Positions 5,791 through 11,769 of a stretch of 11,769 nt of DNA are shown here, piece by piece (the first letter of the stretch is position 1; every line of letters begins with the position of its first letter). Below the pieces are notes generated by a model, which ran no database searches, was not told where the DNA came from, and saw only the letters and a program-made list of their open reading frames with translations. This stretch comes from Methanosarcinales archaeon. GTDB lineage: Archaea > Halobacteriota > Methanosarcinia > Methanosarcinales > Methanogasteraceae. The translations under genes and the position numbers were made by a program. The stretch covers positions 1-11,769 of the forward strand of contig DAOWIV010000003.1 of assembly GCA_030640725.1 (NCBI GenBank), read 5' to 3'.

Positions 5791-6666
5791 ATGGAAAAAC
5801 CACACATAACACACAGTTTTTCGTCACGTACGGTCGTGACGACGCTTATCCTGACTGTTGTAGTGGTCACAGCATCGCTGCTTGGATCAGGTTGTATCGG
5901 CAGTGATGATGACGCTTCTTCATCATTGCAATTGCAGATCGCAGGCTCGACAACCGTTCTTCCGATAGCAGAGGAATGTGCTCGTGTATACATGGAGGCG
6001 CATCCTGGCAGCCAGATCTATGTGTCAGGAGGCGGCTCCTCACACGGCGTAAAGTCGGTTGCCGACGGCACGGTGGACATTGGAGATGCATCACGTGACA
6101 TGAAAGATTCTGAGAGGGCGTCATACCCGAATCTTGTGACTCATGGCATTGCAAAGGATGGTGTCGCCATCGTCGTCCATCCATCTAACCATGTCGGCGA
6201 TCTCACGATGGAACAGCTACAGGGCATCTACACCGGCGAGATTACAAACTGGCTGGATGTCGGAGGCGAGGACGCAGGGATCATGGTGGTTTCAAGAGAG
6301 GAAGGCTCAGGGACAAGGGATTGCTTCGAGGCTTCCGTTCTGAAACCCATCAAAACAGAAGTCACGGATTACGCGATCATTCAGGATTCGAATGGGAAGG
6401 TGCGAACAACCATCGCTGGAAATGAGCATGGGATCGGATTTTTGTCCCTTGGATACGTCGATTCCGATATTAAGGCTGTGAGACTCGATGGCACCGATCC
6501 CACCGTCGAGAATATCCGAAGCGGCGAGTACGCAATCTCAAGAACGCTTCTAATGATCACGGATGGCGAGCCGGACGCTGATGAGCAGGCGTTCCTCGAT
6601 TTTGTGCTCTCGAGTGAGGGACAAGGGATCGTTTCAGAGGTGCACTTCATACCGGTCTCGGAGTGA
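5791..6666 (+). CDS. pstS: Phosphate ABC transporter substrate-binding lipoprotein PstS
   Basis: This 291-residue extracytoplasmic protein should capture phosphate and deliver it to a Pst permease. The N-terminus is a lipoprotein signal: hydrophobic residues about 15-31, lipobox LLGSGC, with Cys 35 as anchor. The PBP-like domain follows with AGSTTVLPIAEECA, VSGGGSSHGVKSV, GDASRDMK, LQGIYTGEITNW and the phosphate-binding loop REEGSGTRDCFE. IGFLSLGYV near the C-terminal side completes the PstS pattern. ATG 5791 has GGTGA at 5779-5783 with good spacing. It heads the operon; its stop at 6664-6666 overlaps the ATG of the phosphoesterase gene (TGATG). pstC and pstA, which normally follow, are absent here. 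A binding protein for a related oxyanion is possible, but linkage to pstB and phoU supports phosphate. Confidence 0.93.
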   Translation: MEKPHITHSFSSRTVVTTLILTVVVVTASLLGSGCIGSDDDASSSLQLQIAGSTTVLPIAEECARVYMEAHPGSQIYVSGGGSSHGVKSVADGTVDIGDASRDMKDSERASYPNLVTHGIAKDGVAIVVHPSNHVGDLTMEQLQGIYTGEITNWLDVGGEDAGIMVVSREEGSGTRDCFEASVLKPIKTEVTDYAIIQDSNGKVRTTIAGNEHGIGFLSLGYVDSDIKAVRLDGTDPTVENIRSGEYAISRTLLMITDGEPDADEQAFLDFVLSSEGQGIVSEVHFIPVSE

Positions 6667-7418
6667 TGAGTGCGAGTGAGAGTGATTACGTGACACGGAT
6701 CGTGCATCTTTCGGATATCCACGTATCAAGTGCCCACTTTCTCGCTGATGTTGCAGAAAGCGTGGTAGAGGGCATAAATGAGATCGCTCCGGATATCGTG
6801 GTCGTGACCGGGGATTTGACCCAGAACGGCTCTTATCCCGAGTTTGCAGGTGCAAAAGAGTTGATTGGCAGGATCGATTGCGAAAACAAGGTGATTGTTC
6901 CCGGAAATCACGACTCAAGAAACGTCGGGTATCTGCTCTTCGAAGATCTCTTCGGAGCACGGTCCACGTGTCACGCATCTTCCGGCGTCACGGTCGTCGG
7001 GGTGGATTCGTCCCAGCCCGACATCGATGACGGGCATGTTGGCAGGGATCTGTATGACTGGATTGCGAAGAGTTTTGAGACGGACGGTTTCAAGGTCTTC
7101 GCGCTCCACCATCACCTGATCCCGGTTCCGATGACAGGCAGGGAGGAGCAGATTCCCGTGGATTCAGGCGATGTGCTTGAACTGCTCGACAGGTGCGGCG
7201 TCAATCTTGTTCTCTGTGGGCACAGGCATGTGCCCTGGGTCTGGCGGCTGAATGACATGTTTGTGGTAAATGCGGGAACCGCATGTTCAAACAAGATCAA
7301 GGCGAGAACGACGCAGTGCTACAACTTAATCGAGATTGATGAGAGGGCTTTGCGGATTTACCGGGTGCTTCCGAGCGGTGAGCAGGAACTGGTCGCTGAT
7401 CAGGTTATGCCACCATGA
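6666..7418 (+). CDS. Calcineurin-like metallophosphoesterase
   Basis: This 250-residue cytoplasmic enzyme has the complete two-metal metallophosphoesterase set: DIH (Asp 17, His 19), GDL (Asp 50), GNHD (80-83), a histidine at HHH (148-150) and GHRH (185-188). The layout resembles CpdA/Icc-type phosphodiesterases, which hydrolyse cyclic nucleotides or other phosphodiesters or monoesters; the true substrate is not readable. ATG 6666 is chosen because it overlaps the pstS stop (TGATG), a translational-coupling arrangement; a GTG directly before it is a less likely start. Its position in the place normally held by pstC/pstA suggests phosphate release from organic phosphate linked to uptake, which is inference. 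No signal peptide, so it is not a secreted phosphatase. Confidence 0.88.
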   Translation: MSASESDYVTRIVHLSDIHVSSAHFLADVAESVVEGINEIAPDIVVVTGDLTQNGSYPEFAGAKELIGRIDCENKVIVPGNHDSRNVGYLLFEDLFGARSTCHASSGVTVVGVDSSQPDIDDGHVGRDLYDWIAKSFETDGFKVFALHHHLIPVPMTGREEQIPVDSGDVLELLDRCGVNLVLCGHRHVPWVWRLNDMFVVNAGTACSNKIKARTTQCYNLIEIDERALRIYRVLPSGEQELVADQVMPP

Positions 7419-7545
7419 TGGGGGCTCCAATACTACAACATGGTCAATCGAGATCGGAAAACGTGCAGATCTGCTGGGGCTTCCTGTTGTGGCATGCACG
7501 ATTGTGGGCGGGGAGGTCGTGTATGCGGCAGGCGGTGTGAGATGA
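7419..7545 (+). pseudogene. C-terminal remnant of an amidohydrolase-family gene
   Basis: Between the phosphoesterase and the TIM-barrel gene, one frame translates from about 7426 to a TGA at 7543-7545 as a short peptide containing SIEIGKRADL, then VVACTIVGGEVVYAAG. The first motif is the conserved beta-sandwich signature near the end of amidohydrolases (GSIxxGKxADL) and the second their closing strand pair (VxxTxVGGxxVY). Normally 15-30 residues separate the two; here only about four do, so the piece also looks internally deleted. No start codon or ribosome site precedes it except an in-frame ATG inside the phosphoesterase gene (7339). The stop overlaps the next gene's start as ATGA, as if a functional amidohydrolase gene once stood directly upstream. 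Motif similarity is clear; history is inferred. Confidence 0.55.
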
Positions 7546-8336
7546 TAAGGATTGGCGCGGCGCTGGATCTCCGTTTCGGTAAAGACACGCTACAATTCCT
7601 GGATTTTCTGTATTCGAATGGATTTGACCATATCGAGGTCAGAAAGGACAACGATTACGTCTATGGAACGGCGGACCCTGCCCTCCTGGGGCGGGTTCTC
7701 TCTGAATACGATTTCACGATCTCGTACCACGCTCCGAGCCGGGAATTCAACCTTGCGAGCGTGAACGAACGAGTAAGAGCGTCCTGCGTCGCCCAGGTGA
7801 TCCGGATAGGCAAGTATCTGCAAGAGGTCGGTTCAAAGGCGGCATGGGTGAATATACACGCGGGACACATTCCGGAGCAGTACCATGAACGAGTCACTGC
7901 AAAGGCTGAAGAGAACATGCGGGCATCACTGGATGAGATTGCGGTGGCTTATGAGGATCTGGATACAGGACTCCTGGTTGAGAACGACAGTTTTGAGAGG
8001 CACATAACTAAATTCGGGTTGCGCCCTAAAGAGATTCAGGATATTCTGAACCGGCATCCGGGTTTTGGCATGACCTTTGATATCGGTCATGCCCACCACT
8101 CGGGCATCCCGCCTGAATGGTTCATCGAACGTATGGGGTGCAAGATCGAGGTTGCACATCTGCATGACAACAACGGCGTGTATGATGAACATCTCGCACC
8201 CGGTAGGGGTTCTGTCGATTTCGAGGGTGTCCTCTGCCAGCTTGATTTTTGCAGCACGTATGTGCTTGAGATGAAGACGTTACCGGATGTTATCTCGGGC
8301 AAGGAGTTTATCGAATCGCTGGGGCTTATGAAATGA
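7542..8336 (+). CDS. Xylose isomerase-like TIM barrel protein (sugar phosphate isomerase/epimerase family)
   Basis: This 264-residue protein has the AP-endonuclease-2/xylose isomerase-like barrel: MIRIGAALDL on the first strand, HIEVRKD on the second, ISYHAP (His 63), VNIHAGH (His 106, 109), LLVENDS (Glu 147), MTFDIGHAHHSG (Asp 180, His 183), VAHLHDN (His 208) and VLEMKT (Glu 243). These are the usual metal ligands, so an active metal-dependent isomerase, epimerase or, less likely, endonuclease IV-like enzyme is expected; the substrate is unknown. ATG 7542 is chosen over upstream in-frame starts such as ATG 7440 because the barrel begins exactly there, the preceding 34 codons are Cys/Arg-rich noise, and GGTG lies just upstream. 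The gene overlaps the amidohydrolase scar (ATGA) and overlaps pstB by 4 nt (ATGA, 8333-8336), so it is firmly within the phosphate operon. Confidence 0.85.
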   Translation: MIRIGAALDLRFGKDTLQFLDFLYSNGFDHIEVRKDNDYVYGTADPALLGRVLSEYDFTISYHAPSREFNLASVNERVRASCVAQVIRIGKYLQEVGSKAAWVNIHAGHIPEQYHERVTAKAEENMRASLDEIAVAYEDLDTGLLVENDSFERHITKFGLRPKEIQDILNRHPGFGMTFDIGHAHHSGIPPEWFIERMGCKIEVAHLHDNNGVYDEHLAPGRGSVDFEGVLCQLDFCSTYVLEMKTLPDVISGKEFIESLGLMK

Positions 8337-9097
8337 CAGAAAAAGACAGTCAAATCGAAAGCCGTGACTTAAACCTCTGGTACGGTGATGCGCAGGCGTT
8401 AAAGAACGTCTCGATGAATGTACCAGAGAACAAAGTCACCGCCGTGATCGGTCCGTCCGGATGCGGCAAATCCACATTCATCAGATGCATCAACCGGATG
8501 AACGACCTGATAAAGGACTGCCGCATCACTGGCGAACTGCTCTTCGGTGGCAGGAACATCTACGACCGTGATGCGGATGTGGTAGCGATACGGAAGAAAA
8601 TCGGGATGGTCTTCCAGAAGCCAAATCCATTTCCGATGTCGATCTATGACAACATCGCTTATGGTCCCCGCGTTCATGGCATACGCGATAAACATGAACT
8701 GGACAATGTCGTTGAGATGGGGCTCAAATCTGCTGCGCTCTGGGACGAGGTGACTGGCAAACTCGACGTATCCGCGCTCGATCTGAGCGGCGGGCAGCAG
8801 CAACGGCTCTGCATCGCACGAACGCTTGCAGTAAAGCCTGACGTGATACTCTTTGATGAGCCGTGCAGCGCGCTTGACCCGATATCGACTGCCAAGATAG
8901 AGGACTTGATCGGCGAGTTAAAACGCGACTACACGATCATAATCGTGACACACAACATGCAGCAGGCAGCAAGAGTGTCTGATTACACAGCGTTCTTCCT
9001 GCTCGGCGAGATGATTGAGCTTGGAAAGACGAAGCAGATCTTTGAAAATCCGGAGAAGAAGAGTACCGAGGATTATATCACAGGCAGGTTTGGATAG
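8333..9097 (+). CDS. pstB: Phosphate ABC transporter ATP-binding protein PstB
   Basis: This 254-residue ATPase of the Pst phosphate importer acts at the cytoplasmic face with a PstC/PstA permease. Walker A GPSGCGKST is at 40-48, the PstB hallmark FQKPNPFP follows the Q-loop, and LSGGQQQRLCIART, VILFDEPCSALDP and IVTHNMQQA complete the active site. CSALDPIST and LGEMIELG are typical of PstB rather than other importers. Length is normal and there is no C-terminal regulatory domain, also as expected. ATG 8333 overlaps the stop of the TIM-barrel gene (ATGA); phoU follows 20 nt later. The membrane partners are not encoded between pstS and pstB as they usually are. Confidence 0.96.
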   Translation: MTEKDSQIESRDLNLWYGDAQALKNVSMNVPENKVTAVIGPSGCGKSTFIRCINRMNDLIKDCRITGELLFGGRNIYDRDADVVAIRKKIGMVFQKPNPFPMSIYDNIAYGPRVHGIRDKHELDNVVEMGLKSAALWDEVTGKLDVSALDLSGGQQQRLCIARTLAVKPDVILFDEPCSALDPISTAKIEDLIGELKRDYTIIIVTHNMQQAARVSDYTAFFLLGEMIELGKTKQIFENPEKKSTEDYITGRFG

Positions 9098-9105
9098 GGT
9101 GATAA

Positions 9106-9110
9106 GGAGG
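9106..9110 (+). promoter_or_regulatory. Strong Shine-Dalgarno motif of phoU
   Basis: GGAGG, within AAGGAGGG, stands 7 nt before ATG 9118, the best ribosome site in the window. It predicts higher PhoU translation than that of the overlapping genes before it. Confidence 0.7.
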
Positions 9111-9117
9111 GATATAA

Positions 9118-9771
9118 ATGGTTCAAAAACAATACCACACGGAACTTGTAAATGTACAACAGAATGTTTTGAGACTTAGCAAACTGGCAAATGCAGCGAT
9201 CAAAGGCTCGGTTGGGGCACTGCAGGATCATGATGTTGAACAGGCAGAGGCTGTAATAAAAGGCGATGCAGGGATCGATGATCTTTCTGCAGAGATTGAG
9301 ACCCTCTGCATGAGGCTTCCTGCACTGAAGCCGCCAGTGGCCCGGGATCTGCGAATGATCGAGGCTGTGATCAGGATCAATCTCGATATCGAGCGGATGA
9401 GTGACCTTGCTGTGGATATTGCAAAGATTGCAATTGCAACCAATGATGCGAAACACGTCAAGCCCCTGATCAACATTCCCATAATGGCTCACATAGCATG
9501 CGAGATGCTGGACGACGCACTGCTTGCATTTGGTGAGTCGAACTCCGATTTGGCTTACGAGATCGCGAAGCGTGATGATGAGATCGACGCATTGTTTGAC
9601 CAGCTCAGGCGGGTGTTACTTACATTTATGGTTGAGAATCCGGGAAAGATCGGTAATGCATCACATCTGACGTCTGTGGCGCAGCATCTTGAGCAGATCG
9701 GAGATCATGCCAGCAATATCTGCGAAAGCGTGGCGTACATGGTAACAGGTTATAGGGTGAAGTTGAACTGA
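9118..9771 (+). CDS. phoU: Phosphate uptake regulator PhoU
   Basis: This 217-residue all-helical protein is the regulatory partner of Pst transport. It has two three-helix PhoU repeats: the first spans about residues 10-100 and includes LKPPVARDLRMIEAVIRINLDIERMSDLA (two motifs in one run, shown here as PVARDLRMI and ERMSDLA) and the second spans about 115-210 and ends in HLEQIGDHASNICE, the conserved metal-binding signature. In bacteria PhoU restrains Pst uptake through PstB and signals to PhoR; archaea usually lack PhoR, so here control of PstB itself is likelier (inference). Start at ATG 9118 is set by the strong GGAGG. The stop is 8 nt before the AbrB-PhoU gene. Confidence 0.93.
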   Translation: MVQKQYHTELVNVQQNVLRLSKLANAAIKGSVGALQDHDVEQAEAVIKGDAGIDDLSAEIETLCMRLPALKPPVARDLRMIEAVIRINLDIERMSDLAVDIAKIAIATNDAKHVKPLINIPIMAHIACEMLDDALLAFGESNSDLAYEIAKRDDEIDALFDQLRRVLLTFMVENPGKIGNASHLTSVAQHLEQIGDHASNICESVAYMVTGYRVKLN

Positions 9772-9779
9772 GGGTTGCT

Positions 9780-10742
9780 ATGGAGACAAGAAAGGTGCAG
9801 GTGACCGGGAAATCGACCTACATCGTCACGCTACCGAAGAGATGGGCTGTCGATTCGGGATTGGTTGCCGGATCGCTGGTCAGGGTCTCATATCAGGACG
9901 ATGGGTCGATTGCGATCATACCGCCAGCATACGAACCCGACCCTCCCGCGAAGCGATTGGAACTTGAGGATAAGAGTATGGATGCGATCATGCGGGACAT
10001 TATCGGTGCGTATGTGATGGGATACCAGTCCATCGAGATGCAGGCGGATCATATTCCGAAAGAGGTGAAGCGGGAGATAAAAAGGACATGTCATAATTTG
10101 ATTGGGGTTGAGGTGGTCGAAGAGACCGATACAAGGATCGTGATCCAGGATCTCCTTGCCACCGGGGAATTCACGATAGGAACCGGGCTTAAACGGATAT
10201 CCTCGCTTGTAGTTCTGATGCTCGATGGCGTTATCAATTATTTGAGAACGGAAGACTGCGAATACTTAAGAGAAGTCATCTCAAGGGATGATGATGTTGA
10301 TCGGATGTATCTGCTGATCTCAAAGCAGTTCATCGATCGGTTGAATCCGGGCAGGGCATCAAAGATGGAGAACCTGAGCCTCATCGAGTCGTTCTATTAT
10401 CGGCTGGCAGCAGGAAATCTCGAGCGGATTGGTGATCATGCGGTCAAGATCTCTGATACGTTTAGTCACACTGGTATGCCGGATGCTGCACTCCGCATCA
10501 GGGAATCTGTTAAGGTTTCGCAGAATCTCGTTTCAAGCAGCATTGAATCGCTCAGGAAATCGGATGCATCTCTTGCAAATGAGGTTCTGGCCGGAAATGA
10601 TATGGCAAAGGAACGGTTATTAAAGTCGATGGCTGCCACCACAGCCACTCCCTCGTCGGAAATCGTCTTTGACAGTCTCAGCCGGACGGGAGATTATGCA
10701 ACAAATATCGCAGAACTTGCAATCGATCTATCGCAACTATAG
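9780..10742 (+). CDS. AbrB-type DNA-binding domain fused to PhoU domains
   Basis: This 320-residue protein is a two-part regulator. Residues 1-48 form an AbrB/SpoVT swapped-hairpin domain (RKVQVTGKSTYIVTLPKRW, then LVRVSYQDDGSIAIIPP), which in relatives binds DNA as a dimer. Residues from about 70 are helical PhoU-type repeats, with AAGNLERIGDHAVKISD (about 212-228) and a second, weaker SRTGDYATNIAE (about 301-312) carrying the metal-site pattern. Such fusions are common in archaea and are the best candidate for a phosphate-responsive transcription factor in organisms without PhoB/PhoR. Target sites would plausibly include the 5688-5783 promoter region; this is inference. ATG 9780 follows the phoU stop by 8 nt with a weak GAGGG site. 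The 3' end overlaps the next gene by 47 nt. Confidence 0.9.
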   Translation: METRKVQVTGKSTYIVTLPKRWAVDSGLVAGSLVRVSYQDDGSIAIIPPAYEPDPPAKRLELEDKSMDAIMRDIIGAYVMGYQSIEMQADHIPKEVKREIKRTCHNLIGVEVVEETDTRIVIQDLLATGEFTIGTGLKRISSLVVLMLDGVINYLRTEDCEYLREVISRDDDVDRMYLLISKQFIDRLNPGRASKMENLSLIESFYYRLAAGNLERIGDHAVKISDTFSHTGMPDAALRIRESVKVSQNLVSSSIESLRKSDASLANEVLAGNDMAKERLLKSMAATTATPSSEIVFDSLSRTGDYATNIAELAIDLSQL

Positions 10743-11184
10743 GGCGATTCCGCTTGTCCTCTCTGCTGCGGTTGTAATCGACTACGCGCTCACATTCTAC
10801 CTTGCGGGTAGCATCGAGAGGATTCTTAAGTACGAATACAGTCCGACTCTTGTTTATGCGGTCGAACACGGCGTTGTACTTCCGTATCTCATGTTTACGG
10901 TCTTCTTTTACTACGCTGCCGGGTATATCGTGCTGAAATGCCTCGCAGATTCGAAGATATACCCGATCGGCGTCTACATCATCCTCTTGATGAGTATCAC
11001 GCATGTTCTTGGCGGGCTGTCGTGGTATGTCCTCTCTGCATGGTACTCGAATACGGTGCTTGCGCTCTCGCTCACCTCTGTTATGGTCACGATCACCGTC
11101 TTTGGGTATGAGATTCTCAGGCAGGTATGCTTTTCATGTATCTATATAGTTTATATGTGCAAGGCTTATCAAGAACCAAAATGA
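10696..11184 (+). CDS. Small multi-pass membrane protein, unknown family
   Basis: This 162-residue protein has about four membrane segments: near residues 17-38 (VLSAAVVIDYALTFYLAG), 50-72, 84-105 and 113-136. Charged residues within the hydrophobic part include Asp in VIDYALTF and Glu in YAVEHGV, and the D...E arrangement loosely recalls DUF5658-type proteins, but I do not claim the family. ATG 10696 is chosen because it has GGGAG closely upstream and gives a compact N-terminus; a TTG at 10669 would add nine residues. The 47-nt overlap with the AbrB-PhoU gene, in a different frame, implies coupled expression. It is tempting to see it as a membrane partner of the phosphate system, but it is far too small and unlike PstC/PstA to be a permease. 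Confidence 0.65.
   Translation: MQQISQNLQSIYRNYRAIPLVLSAAVVIDYALTFYLAGSIERILKYEYSPTLVYAVEHGVVLPYLMFTVFFYYAAGYIVLKCLADSKIYPIGVYIILLMSITHVLGGLSWYVLSAWYSNTVLALSLTSVMVTITVFGYEILRQVCFSCIYIVYMCKAYQEPK
11150..11157 (+). promoter_or_regulatory. Possible internal TATA element before the last small gene
   Basis: TTTATATG within the 3' end of the preceding membrane-protein gene matches the archaeal TATA pattern. It would start transcription near 11179, about 17 nt before the ATG at 11196. Confidence 0.3.
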
Positions 11185-11195
11185 GAGTCTAAATC

Positions 11196-11378
11196 ATGAA
11201 AACGATCATAAGTATGCTGGCTGCAACGATACTGGCGCTGTATACGTTCTGTTCGGTCTGCTGGTATGCACCATCCGGTATATTCGATTCGGTCATGCCG
11301 TTTGTCTTTGTTGCGCTCTTTGCGTATCTTCTGGCAGTATATGTCCTGTACAGACACCGATGCAGGGTGCGGGCGTGA
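11196..11378 (+). CDS. Small two-pass membrane protein, unknown
   Basis: This 60-residue product has two hydrophobic segments (MLAATILALYTFCSVCW near the start; FDSVMPFVFVALFAYLLAV about 30-48) joined by a short Pro/Ser/Gly turn, and a basic tail (RHRCRVRA) that would sit in the cytoplasm. It starts 11 nt after the stop of the previous membrane-protein gene, on the same strand, so it is either the last gene of the operon or read from an internal TATA element. There is no clear Shine-Dalgarno motif. Hydrophobicity and spacing argue that it is real; function is unknown. Confidence 0.5.
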   Translation: MKTIISMLAATILALYTFCSVCWYAPSGIFDSVMPFVFVALFAYLLAVYVLYRHRCRVRA

Positions 11379-11448
11379 GTGGTGGTTGTGGCAAGGATCG
11401 TGATATTCTCGCAGACAATAGACTCGAATATGTTCGTCTGAAGTCGCT

Positions 11449-11769
11449 TTAATCATCAACTACGAGTAACTCGCTTGAGATTTTTCCATCAATCTTTAGA
11501 GCTTTTAATATAATTTTTTCTTTTGCTGTAGTATCAGCTTGTTTTAAATTTTGTATTGAAACCCCAACCTCTCTTATTATTTCTAAAGAAGGAATAGGAA
11601 GATTTCGAATTTCGGAGGCATTGACCTGAGTACTCCCGTTTGTAATTTGGAAATATCTGTTGTATAGCTTTGAATTCAATAGGGTTGCGATGCCATACAC
11701 ATCATCTTTGGTCAATTCATCATCTCTTTTATATATATAATTTATATGATTCTCAATTCCAATAAAATC
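11449..11769 (-). CDS. 3' end of a restriction-modification type DNA methylase, 5' end outside window
   Basis: The minus-strand frame is open from the window edge to a TAA at 11449-11451, giving 106 visible residues. GIENHINYIY, YGIATLLNSKLYNRYF, NGSTQVNASEIRNLPIP and EIIREVG match the C-terminal part of Eco57I/PaeR7I-like N6-adenine DNA methylases of type II systems, sometimes fused to a nuclease. The target recognition region usually lies near this part; the catalytic NPPY motif would be upstream, outside the window. A TTG at 11713-11715 is not the real start because the family match continues upstream of it. The stretch is markedly richer in A and T than the rest of the window, consistent with a horizontally acquired RM gene. 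It is convergent with the phosphate operon. Confidence 0.8.
   Translation of the reverse strand, partial: DFIGIENHINYIYKRDDELTKDDVYGIATLLNSKLYNRYFQITNGSTQVNASEIRNLPIPSLEIIREVGVSIQNLKQADTTAKEKIILKALKIDGKISSELLVVDD

Noticed and set aside
5606..5809. 67-codon plus-strand frame in the mtxX-pstS gap
   Set aside because: It runs through the TATA elements and into the pstS start, has no ribosome site and no similarity I can see; the region reads as promoter DNA.
7440..7541. N-terminal extension of the TIM-barrel protein from ATG 7440
   Set aside because: The 34 extra residues are Cys/Arg-rich and lie out of frame over the amidohydrolase scar; the barrel begins precisely at ATG 7542 with its own ribosome site.
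8399..8803. 134-codon minus-strand frame inside pstB
   Set aside because: Antisense shadow of pstB; no motif, signal or promoter.
9073..9492. 139-codon minus-strand frame opposite phoU
   Set aside because: Shadow frame with odd Cys/His-rich composition; the plus-strand phoU is certain.
1..11769. tRNA genes, CRISPR repeats, insertion sequences
   Set aside because: No T-loop/acceptor combination, regularly spaced repeat, transposase motif or terminal inverted repeat pair was seen on reading both strands.

Overview
The window looks like a chromosomal segment of a euryarchaeon from the methanogen/alkane-oxidiser side of the tree. Supporting signs are an MtxX-type protein (methanogen marker protein 4), an AbrB-PhoU fusion of archaeal type, AT-rich archaeal TATA elements about 26-30 nt upstream of starts, at least two genes that look leaderless, and Shine-Dalgarno motifs of the GGTGA/GGAGG type. 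Species and genus cannot be fixed from the sequence alone.

Layout. (1) 1-2237, plus strand: the 3' part of a HemW-like radical SAM gene, then a molybdate/tungstate-type ABC ATPase with a C-terminal TOBE-like region. (2) 2238-2584: a non-coding gap with a palindromic TATA region followed by a densely structured stretch (a 9-bp closing helix around two hairpins, a bulged hairpin and a neat three-way junction). I read it as an undescribed structured leader or small RNA. It precedes a lipoprotein gene (2585-3424), which ends in a good stem-loop plus T-tract terminator. (3) 3653-5485, minus strand: mtxX, then a two-gene unit of a DUF5788-like protein and a dCMP deaminase, convergent with the lipoprotein gene. 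(4) 5486-5790: divergent promoter region. (5) 5791-11378, plus strand: a phosphate-centred operon, pstS / metallophosphoesterase / amidohydrolase C-terminal remnant / TIM-barrel sugar isomerase-like / pstB / phoU / AbrB-phoU / two small membrane proteins. (6) 11449-11769, minus strand: the AT-rich 3' end of a restriction-modification type DNA methylase that runs off the window.

How the genes fit. The pst operon has the binding protein, the ATPase and two PhoU-type regulators, but the permease genes pstC and pstA are absent from the place where they normally sit. Two enzymes and a gene scar stand there instead, joined by stop/start overlaps (TGATG, ATGA, ATGA). This suggests a rearranged operon in which uptake is co-expressed with phosphoester and sugar chemistry. 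The most unusual non-coding item is the structured 2329-2528 element. No CRISPR array, insertion sequence, tRNA or rRNA gene was seen.
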